From Chrysogorgia sp. JL179-B06 (taxonomy: Eukaryota; Cnidaria; Anthozoa; Scleralcyonacea; Chrysogorgiidae): a stretch of DNA of 64,000 nt. The stretch is taken from NCBI GenBank assembly GCA_035772405.1, contig JAYKKM010000132.1:1-64000 (forward strand). Reading direction: 5' to 3'. Position numbers and translations under genes: made by a program. The notes below the pieces were generated by a model. That model was given only the letters and a program-made list of their open reading frames with translations, made no database searches and was not told the origin of the DNA. Below, piece by piece: positions 56,641 through 64,000 of this stretch (position 1 is the stretch's first letter; each line of letters opens with the position of its first letter).

Positions 56641-56751
56641 ATTCTGACGATGGAACAAAAGCAATTGGTGTGTTTGATAGTATGGCAAGGTTTCTGGTGT
56701 AGTTATAAAAGGAAAAGAAATTTTAGATTGAACCAAATTTCCACTGGAGTT

Positions 56752-56982
56752 TTATTTAGACTTTGACAGGTTGGAGGAGATTTTTTGTGAAACATCCTTT
56801 TTTCTCCTTGTTGGCTTAGCATAAAACATGAGAGGGACAAAATGATATGGTTGAAATACGTTACCTGATTCAACAATGCCTTGAAAACAAAATAGGATAT
56901 GTACATCTGACATACCTCTCAAAGGTGGACATGGTTCTACTTTACAATTAAAAAGTAATTTAAATTTCTGTTCCCCCCACAT
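56752..56982 (-). CDS. Possible exon, unknown protein
   Basis: 76 codons (CKVEPCPPLRGMSD, PYHFVPLMFYAKPTRRKKDV) ending with a stop at 56,760. Coding-like composition, no domain assigned. May belong with the neighbouring minus-strand frames. Confidence 0.3.
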   Translation of the reverse strand: MWGEQKFKLLFNCKVEPCPPLRGMSDVHILFCFQGIVESGNVFQPYHFVPLMFYAKPTRRKKDVSQKISSNLSKSK

Positions 56983-57478
56983 TCAGGGTAATAACAAAAA
57001 ATATTTCTGTTTGTAACAGAAGCCAAACCAAGAATACATAAGAAACTAGTCCAACTAGATCATGTGTTATCACAACAGTTTAAAATAGCTTCTTTTTAAC
57101 AAGCTGATTCGCAGAACATCCAGAATCTATACTAGGAGATCTATATTTAAAAGCCAGATACAAAGTCAAAACACAATCCAAACCAATCGAAATATCGAAT
57201 ATTAAAGAAAAAATAAACAGTAGACTGTTCGAGAAGAGGTATTGGAATTCAATATTTAACGCTGTTGATCAGATTATTGAAGTAAAAATTGGCGATGGTT
57301 GGCTAAACACATCTCATTATCTCAATAATTATATGATGTATTATTCATAAATACTCTATAGTCGAACATATAAATATACGTCACCTATCTTATCTAATTT
57401 AAATAATTTACGCTTTTCAAGGTTACACAAGTTTTAGGAACTAAACTACTAAATCTAAGATAGTTTCCACTCACTTTA

Positions 57479-57730
57479 TTAAAAGCAATACAACTTTCTT
57501 TCAATTAACAGCTCTTGCACACTGAGGATTGAGGAATATGACTCCGCGTCAAAATCCCGGTACAATGTCTTGCCAATACGCGTCGAAAACTCTTGACCCA
57601 CGAGAAAATCACACGATTGGAGTTTCTTTGTCAAATCACAACAGATCCTCTTTAACAAATCAACGTTTTCATTCTGTAGAGGCAGTAGAGCGTTCTCTAC
57701 AAGTTCGGCCGTAACATCCGTAGACGCCAT
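57479..57730 (-). CDS. Possible first exon, unknown protein
   Basis: ATG 57,730 (MASTDVTAELVENALLPL) gives 83 residues with balanced composition (LLKRICCDLTKKLQSC, FDAESYSSILSVQELL). A CCAAT box (GACCAATCAG) lies upstream at about 57,855. The strongest coding frame in this stretch; family unknown. Confidence 0.4.
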   Translation of the reverse strand: MASTDVTAELVENALLPLQNENVDLLKRICCDLTKKLQSCDFLVGQEFSTRIGKTLYRDFDAESYSSILSVQELLIERKLYCF

Positions 57731-57879
57731 AATCGAAACTCAGTCGAATTCGAGTCAATTTACTGCTGACTAAGACAGCCGAGTTATACTTTTTCTCACT
57801 TCCGACGTACACTGCATTTACTTCCGACGTACACTGCCCTTTTTTACTGCTTTTGACCAATCAGTGCTCGTGTTTGCGG

Positions 57880-58760
57880 CCATTTTGCCGACTTGCGGCT
57901 AAATCTAGGAATGGCACATCACTCGACACCATCTTGAATTCAGCGCAAAGGCCTGGAAACCAAGTGTATTTCCCACAAAGCAACTGGTTTATTTAAAATG
58001 ACAGCAATCATAACATAATAATAATAGTAATAATCACAATAGTAATTTGATAGTAATAACACAAATAATATTTAACTGATTAATCCCCCATATGACAAGT
58101 GCACAAGTACATGAGTTATCTTGTGATGACAGCACAATTAAACAGTAAATACTGTAGCTCTATCTTGAACTACAGTATTGGTACAGTAATTTAGGCTGAC
58201 GTTTCATATATAGATATCCCGAATTTAAAACATAGTCCTAACCCCAACCTAACCCTAACCCTAACCCTGAACCTAATACTGATCCTAACTCTTTAATTAA
58301 CTTCTCATAACATCAACAACTTTAGCAGAGGTGATGCTTTTGAATGTTGCACTCCGCCATTGACTACAAAGCAGTGGAATAGAATATCTATGCAATTCAT
58401 GTCCAACCTGCCTAACGATGTCTCAATATATCGCTATCAATATGTCATTTTAAATAAACCATAGTTGCTTTGTGGTCTCAAATGGACCCAGTATCCAGCT
58501 CGATCAGGAAAGGGCTAGTAATTATTATTACTATTATTATCATTTTAATATTATAAATACATTACTATTATTATTATATTTTTATTTAATATTATTATCA
58601 TCATTTGGGTCATAGCCAGAAAGCTATCATTTTCCCGGGAAATACACTTGGTTTCCAGGCCTTTGCGCTGAATTCAAGATGGCGTCGAGTGATGTGCCAT
58701 TCCTCGATTTAGCCGCAAGTATTTTGCCGTACATCGGCCATTTTGCCGTACTCGAATTAT
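57880..58760. mobile_element. Foldback element, ~100-bp arms
   Basis: Arms at about 57,885-57,985 and 58,635-58,745 are inverted (GGCCATTTTGCCG, AAGGCCTGGAAACCAAGTGT). Interior holds ATT-rich DNA and a short CCCTAACCCTAACC stretch at about 58,247-58,272 that resembles vertebrate-type telomeric repeat. No frame. Confidence 0.75.
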
Positions 58761-59074
58761 CCTCAATTGTAAATGGAAGAAAGGAGGTCCCTCAATAACC
58801 CAATCATATGAACAGTTTCGTTCAGACTACATGAAGTAGACAAAGTCTTCTCAGCCGAAAATATTTTTTAGCGCGCTAATTACGGGCAAAATGAAAATTT
58901 CGAAAAAAGAATAAAAAAATTTTAAAAGTTTGAATATTTATTTTTCAAATTTTTAAAACATTTTTAGAAGTTTTTTTTGAAAATTCAAACTAATTAATTC
59001 ATGAATAAATTAGTCTCGAAGTTTAGTGTACGTCGCTTGCCGTGTTTGACGTACCCTAAATCCGCCCCTGTGAT

Positions 59075-59170
59075 GTAACGTGTGTAACGTGTCATCTGTC
59101 TATACATTTTACTATATAAAATTATGTAACGTGTGGTGTAACGTGTGTGTAACGTGTGTGTAACGTGACA
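59075..59170. repeat. GTAACGTGTGT short tandem repeat
   Basis: Irregular copies of TGTAACGTGTG just outside the CAGGGGCGGAT right end; the left flank of that element also has GTGTGTAAC. Probably pre-insertion sequence. Confidence 0.6.
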
Positions 59171-59226
59171 TGTATGTGGCTGCTCAATAAAGTGCCTGTT
59201 CAATAACGATCGTGATAAGTTAGAAG

Positions 59227-60531
59227 TGTTCATCTAATAACACAAGCTCCGCAAAACAGCGTGGGCATGGAGAAACATCTTTTTGCTCCGCTTGAGGAAT
59301 CTTTCGGTTTAGCTCGAATACCCTCCACCTAACAGACATCATCTCGGTTTCTCGTTCGTCGATCTATCCGTTTCTGCCGTAATAGACGATTGGCGCGCTT
59401 GATGTGGCAAAAATTGGGATGTCATTGTCGATACATATATCGCGGGAATGTAGGTTTTTGGGGGCAGGCAAGTGTACAACGTGCCCCTCGAGAAGCAAAA
59501 TAAGATCTTTCCACGAAATGAGAGCAGAACTCCAACGAAAGTCGTTTAAGTAGATCACCTCACTCTCATCTGATCCGACCCAGGCATATTTGTCAACAGC
59601 CGGATTCACGAACGTTTTGTACAACGCACACAGAGGATCAAAAAGGAACGTTTTTCCACTACAAGCGCAGCCAACTAGTAGCAGATTCCTAAACTTTCCC
59701 CTTCCTTTCGTTAACAGATCTTTCATTGCCGAGCCAAACACCACAGGATGTATATTATTATTTTGCAATACCTCGCGTGCACACTCTATCCATTTCCCGT
59801 TGCATCCCTTGACACATTCGCCACTTCCAGCTTCATGAAGCAACTCTACTCGTGTCTTTGTCTTCCTATCGACCTTGTCTTGCGCATTTTTCATGCGCCA
59901 ATTTCGTAGATCGACACAAAATGAAATGTGCTAAATCTTTTTTCCCTTCTGTCTTCTGTGTTTCAGCGAGGGCCAGTAGCTCATTGTAATCGTTAATTTG
60001 GTTGGAAACAAAATATTCGGACACTTCCAAATTGCTCAGACGTCGGATCTTTACGGGTTTTTCCTCTTTTCCCTCCTCGTTTGCTTTCGCGGAGCGCTTT
60101 CTCATTGCATCTCTATAAGCGCGGACACACCGTTTGGTCCTTGGGGAACCGATTTCCCTAAGGTTGGGGTGGGCGGGACTCAAATACACCTCTGTATCCT
60201 GCTTTGTTACATATTTATAGGCGGAGTAATAATTGTCGTGTCCGTTGGAAAAGTGACGTACCGCGCCATGACTTTTCATCATCTTCTTCTTGACACCGTT
60301 CCAGCGTTTTGGCCCATTTAATTTCAAGGAGAGATGATAGTGCTCACCGGATGTACGTTCGTGTGCCTCTCTACAACACGCCCAGTGCTCAACATAAACT
60401 TTGGCACGTCCCTCATTGAAGTAGACCACAACTTGCTCCCCGAAACTCTGCCTTGTCGGAAATTTTGTAAGGTCTGCCTGGCTGTACATGGCTAGCCGAT
60501 AGTGGACGTTGAACCTGAAAATCGTCGCCAT
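59227..60531 (-). pseudogene. HUH endonuclease-SF3 helicase Rep protein, broken
   Basis: Rolling-circle type replication initiator. Start chosen at ATG 60,531 (MATIFRFNV), which conserved relatives share, not the upstream TTG. HUH motif in GEHYHLSLKL; tyrosine motif in YYSAYKYVTK. Then a linker (LSNLEVSEYFV) and, in another frame from 59,894, the helicase: Walker A VGCACSGKTFLF, Walker B EVIYLNDFRWS and motif C IFATSSAPIVYY. Breaks are a frameshift near 59,880 and a TAG at about 59,364, after which coding-like sequence continues to about 59,227. Parvovirus NS1 and CRESS-virus Reps have this architecture; many invertebrate genomes hold similar copies. Whether it came from a virus or a transposon is open. 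Confidence 0.8.
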
Positions 60532-61073
60532 TAGGCTGTTCCATTTTATGTGAATAGAATACAAATAAAATTAACAGCAAATATAAGTGCGTAGCTAATT
60601 TGTGAAGTTAATTTGAATATGCACAAAAGTAATTAAGTTGCTTGACATTGTTATTGAAATTTGCTTGAATGACCCGACGAAAATACCGGGTGATATTCAA
60701 ACAAATGTAAAGTTTTCGTCTTACCCCAAATTAAAGTTTAGCCTGCTCCTCATTAATTATAAATAGCTTTAAAGCATCAATAAAGTTCGAATTTATCGAC
60801 CTTATTCCCACAATGTTTTCATATTTTGTCCACCAGAAGTAAAGTTTATAGTAAACACAAACGAATTTAACGATATTCGAAAAAGCCAGCCGACTCGCCC
60901 CAGTCCTCTACGCGCCATTTGGGCGAGATATCAGCCGACTAAAATGTGCAGATTTGCAGCAATGCGCCAATGTAGGTACTTACATCTGTCAAACGACCGG
61001 TATTCAGCTAGGCGTAATATTTTGGCTTGTATTCAAATTTCGGACCCGGAACCCCTACAGGTCAGAACTCAGA

Positions 61074-61264
61074 CAATCAAGTGCAAAAATAATGAGACAA
61101 CCTACATTTTCTACCATTATTAACATTTTTGGCCCCCTCCCCCCATATACAATGTTGAAAATATTATTTTTCGCCAACTATTTCACTTTGCAGTGTGTTT
61201 CCAACATTGTAAATGGGGGAGGGGTGAAATAGCCCGAATGTCTCAATAATTTTTGCAACTGATT
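61074..61264. mobile_element. 192-bp MITE, copy 2
   Basis: Near-identical to copy 1 (one difference is AGCCCG for AGTCCG), same orientation. Abuts copy 3 directly, losing its last base. Confidence 0.92.
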
Positions 61265-61456
61265 CAATCAAGTGCAAAAATAATGAGACAACCTACATTT
61301 TCTACCATTATTAACATTTTTGGCCCCCTCCCCCCATATACAATGTTGAAAATATTATTTTTCGCCAACTATTTCACTTTGCAGTGTGTTTCCAACATTG
61401 TAAATGGGGGAGGGGTGAAATAGCCCGAATGTCTCAATAATGTTTGCAACTGATTG
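61265..61456. mobile_element. 192-bp MITE, copy 3
   Basis: Tandem with copy 2. Its outer flank is TA (61,457-61,458), matching the TA before copy 1, so copies 1 and 3 mark the outer ends of one insertion. Confidence 0.92.
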
Positions 61457-61458
61457 TA

Positions 61459-61924
61459 GCATAAAAGCTAATTTTTTTGAAAATAATATATTAATCTTTT
61501 GATTAAAAGAAGCATATTGAATACCCTTTTTTCTATTGTAGTCTTGTTAGATAATCGAAATTCATTTACCTGTAACCCATCGACTGATTTATTCGCATTT
61601 TCATATACCCAATACTCAATCTCAACATTAACATTAATAATTACTTTCCCATTTGACCCGATGGTACAAAAAAAAAACAAATCCTTCTAAGATATTATTT
61701 AAAAATATAATTAATGAAGATAAATCATAAATTCCGTCGGGTATAATAAATGTATCCGATGTAAAAACGAACTCACTGTTTGCGTATACCGTATTATTAA
61801 TTTCTTCGGGTATAAAATTCTTATAGGTTATGATAAATGAAAAAAAACATTCATCACCTACAATATTTTTAGTTGTTTGGGGATAACAAACTTGTAAAAC
61901 TTCTAAAAAACATTCATTGTTCAA
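61459..61924 (-). pseudogene. Penton/minor-capsid-like gene, N-terminal part
   Basis: Minus-strand frame from about 61,945 reads ALNNECFLEVLQVCYPQTT, then FIIPDGIYDLSSLIIFLN. At an A-run near 61,667-61,676 it shifts to a second frame (FRLSNKTTIEKRVFNMLLLI). Block order 'L..E.FLEV..V.YP.T..N' and 'PDGIY....LI..LN' fits the N-terminal half of the penton-like protein whose C-terminal half is at 53,340-53,743. Its first residues appear merged with the integrase 3' end, so a small deletion there is possible. Confidence 0.55.
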
Positions 61925-62779
61925 AGCATCGATTGATATATAACGGGATCGGTGATAAATACTTTTTTAATAACAAATATCTCATTTGTCCATCGTCGAA
62001 GACTACTTTTTTCAAAAATATTATTTTTTACTCTCACAATACGTACACGAGTACCTTCTCGTATCAGATCTTGAGTGGGAATAGGATAATTTAAATGATC
62101 ACGTACTATTTTATTTTTTACTTTACGTATTTTTCCTTTTTTTTCTTCGCGATAAATTTCAAAAGGTGTTGCACCAGCTAATGCTTTATGTGGGGAATTA
62201 TTATAACGATTAACAATAAGGGGTAAATACTGAATATAGTCAAATTCTCCAGTCATTGTTAAAACACGACGAACCATTGTTTTTAAAGTTCCAATTACAC
62301 GTTCCACATGGGATGCTTTTATTTCTCTATTATACGTATGAAATACTTCAAAATTATATTTTTTACTTAATTTCGTACGTATATCTTGAAATTCTGTTCC
62401 TTCATCACTTTGAATTTTAAGAGGTGCTATTCCTTCTTCAATAAGAATACTTTCAAATTTATTTTTAACATTATTAGACGTTTTCTTTTTTATTAATTTT
62501 ACCCAACAAAATCTTGAAAAAATATCAATACACACCAACCAATAACGATATTGATTATTATATCGGGCTAAATCTTTATTTTCAGCTAAATCAATTTCCC
62601 ATTGTTCATTATTTTTACTAACAGCATATTTCAAACGTCTATATTTTTTTTACTACTACTATGTAATCTATAATTAGAATAATCCTCATCAGTTAATGTC
62701 TCTCCTTTTAATAATCTTGAAGCTTTTTCAATAAAGTCAGCAGAAAATTTAGTTTTAGTTTTTTTAATTTCTTTTTATT
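61921..62779 (-). pseudogene. Retroviral-type integrase (rve), one frameshift
   Basis: ATG 62,779 opens the N-terminal region (MNKKKLKKTKTKFSADFIEK) that stops at about 62,635. The catalytic core continues in another frame from 62,634: first Asp in QWEIDLAEN, second in KIQSDEGTEF, Glu in ASHVERVIGTL (34 residues later), then NRYNNSPHKALAGATPFEIY and a C-terminal SH3-like basic domain. The layout is that of Polinton/Maverick integrases. It would insert the element with a short target duplication. All three acidic residues survive; only the frameshift disables it. Confidence 0.9.
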
Positions 62780-62784
62780 CATTT

Positions 62785-63674
62785 CTAAAATAAAGAAATA
62801 AAATAAGTATAGTATTCTTCAAGTTCATCAACGAGTTCTTTATCGCGTAATATCCCCATAAAATCAACTTCTATATTTTTACAGGCAAACTCTTTATTTA
62901 TAGTATTACCGTACAAACATAATGTATCTTGTATATTTTTACAACATCTAAAACGATAATAAAATATTTCTGAAATTACTGATGGATTTAAACGGTGACA
63001 AACCTCATCATCGTCACTTTCTACTTTTATTTTCTTGATCTTTTCGACATCGTTGGCGTCATCATCGTCGTCGTCAAAATTAAGTGGGGATTTCTTTTTC
63101 TTCAATACTCGTTTTTTGACGGGGATAGGTTGGGATTTATGACCTGTCGCATGATTATACTTTCTTAAGGCAATAATATATTCATCCAAGGAATCTTTCT
63201 TTTTTATATGAAAACTACCCCAGTCATCTCCCCATACGATTTCACTTGGCGTTGCGTTGTTGTTGTTGCTGGTTGTCGGGGTTGGATCATCGTCAAATTC
63301 CATTGCATCGGATAATTCGTTATCTTGATGTTGATAACAAATTTCCAAACCACCCCACGCATCTTTACGAACAACCAAACGGCATGTTTGCTTTTTCCAA
63401 TTTTCAAATCTTACCACTTCAAAAAATATCTGCACCGATTTATCTTGAATGCTAATCTTATTAAGAACATTCAACAATGAAGGAATATGATCTTTTTTCA
63501 CTTCAACAGCGCTATTGTATGTGTACTTGTCACATATTTTATTTGTCGGATATACTTTGGCGAGAATAGCATACCGTTGATTTTTTTTTGTGCAATTATT
63601 TTTACAGACAAATCTCTATACGATTGCATTTTATAAAAATGGTCATGTTGTTGTCTCTCATAAAGTTCCACCAT
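62785..63674 (-). pseudogene. Unknown element protein, A-run frameshift
   Basis: ATG 63,674 (MVELYERQQHDHFYK) reads to the run of T at 63,581-63,589 (A on the coding strand), after which coding character is in the frame from 63,570 to 62,785. That part includes FFEVVRFENWKKQTCRL, an acidic/Asn stretch, KKRVLKKKKSPLNF with DDDDDD, and a C-terminal helical region with CCKNIQDTLC. TATTTTATACC on the plus strand gives a TATA box (TATAAAATA) near 63,731-63,739. Basic block next to acidic run suggests nuclear localisation. Family unknown. Confidence 0.5.
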
Positions 63675-63727
63675 CTCTGAATCTGTTCCCGAGTGAAGGG
63701 TAAATGATGAATCACTGTAGGGACAGT

Positions 63728-63745
63728 GCTTATTTTATACCCTCC
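63728..63745 (-). promoter_or_regulatory. TATA box before the 63,674 start
   Basis: GGTATAAAATAAGC on the minus strand, about 60 bp upstream of ATG 63,674, the same style as left-arm promoters of the element. Confidence 0.55.
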
Positions 63746-63792
63746 GCACAATTTAAAAAAAATTGTATTCCATCAAAATGAAAAAAATTTTA

Positions 63793-64000
63793 TTACACTA
63801 ATAACCAACGTTTTATATCAAATAAACTATTTTGTTTTCTTTGCATAACTCCTAAAATTTTACATAACTTTCTATGTTGTTTTTTTGTTTTTATTTTACA
63901 TTCTATTTTATTTTCTAGAAATGCAACAAGTGCTTTCCCTATTCTTCCATTTCCATCGGAAAAAGGATGAATGGTTTCAAAAATATAATAAATCAAAACT
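63793..64000 (-). CDS. Fic-domain protein, C-terminal part (cut by window edge)
   Basis: The frame runs off the right edge. ETIHPFSDGNGRIGKAL at about 63,925-63,978 is the Fic active-site loop HxFxDGNGRxxR, except that the last Arg is Lys. The catalytic His and the D/E-GNGR anion-binding segment are intact. Fic proteins transfer AMP or other phosphate groups to target proteins; the target here is unknown. The C-terminus is a basic helix and WLLV. It is convergent in style and strand with the rest of the right arm of the virus-like element. An inhibitory helix, if any, would be upstream of the window. Confidence 0.8.
   Translation of the reverse strand, partial: VLIYYIFETIHPFSDGNGRIGKALVAFLENKIECKIKTKKQHRKLCKILGVMQRKQNSLFDIKRWLLV

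Larger units (their letters stand above)
55609..59070. mobile_element. Element with CAGGGGCGGAT inverted termini
   Basis: Left end CAGGGGCGGATATAGGAATT (55,609) and right end ACCCTAAATCCGCCCCTG (to about 59,070) are inverted, and sub-terminal 'gtgtacgtc' words also match. The flanks share GTAAC but no perfect duplication was found. Such ends are frequent in hAT-type elements. Possible minus-strand exons lie inside (56,417-57,730). Could be one autonomous element or a non-autonomous one with captured sequence. Confidence 0.55.

Noticed and set aside
58247..58272. Chromosome end from CCCTAACC repeats
   Set aside because: Only about three to four units inside a foldback element with unique sequence on both sides.

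Overview
The window looks like nuclear DNA of a marine invertebrate. It has GT-AG introns, a receptor built from animal extracellular modules, (TA)n and (ATT)n microsatellites, Penelope-like and non-LTR retroelements, hAT and Tc1/mariner-type MITEs, and no bacterial operon or rRNA signals. The retroelement families and A+T-rich composition fit a cnidarian best; a sponge or other early-branching animal is possible. This is inference from memory of similar sequences, not a search.

Layout. 1-10.3 kb is repeat-rich: a tyrosine-recombinase relic, a dispersed direct repeat, a tRNA-like SINE and four decayed minus-strand non-LTR retrotransposon pieces. 10.4-20 kb holds four Penelope-like element (PLE) copies with RT and GIY-YIG endonuclease, two of them near-identical and joined head to head. 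All are bordered by long (TA)n tracts, with hammerhead-ribozyme folds at or beside their ends. 20-25.6 kb is foldback and dispersed repeat DNA. 25.85-32.34 kb is a host gene encoding a ROR/MuSK-like receptor without a kinase: Frizzled CRD, kringle, two TSP1 repeats, transmembrane helix, cytoplasmic tail. All its visible introns are phase 1. 34.7-35.1 kb may hold a two-exon gene for a small acidic protein.

35.9-53.74 kb and 61.46-64.0 kb are two parts of one endogenous Polinton/Maverick (adintovirus-like) DNA virus element that runs off the right edge. It carries protein-primed DNA polymerase B with an OTU-like N-terminal region, retroviral-type integrase, FtsK/HerA packaging ATPase, adenain-like protease, an F54H12.2-like major capsid candidate, a penton/minor-capsid-like gene, several small basic GG-rich proteins, a SET-domain methyltransferase, a protein whose N terminus resembles the histone H3 tail, a Fic-domain protein and many unknown ORFs. 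Polymerase, ATPase, integrase, the penton-like gene and several unknowns are broken by stops or frameshifts. The capsid candidate, protease, SET and H3-like genes are open, so the copy is decayed but fairly young, or the sequence has homopolymer errors. Many left-arm ORFs have their own TATA box; the structural block does not.

The penton-like gene is split by a 7.7-kb insertion (53,744-61,456) flanked by a TA target duplication and by copies of a 192-bp inverted-repeat MITE. The insert holds an IS630/Tc1-like transposase missing the segment expected to hold its second catalytic Asp, a unit with CAGGGGCGGAT inverted termini, and a broken HUH-endonuclease/SF3-helicase Rep gene.
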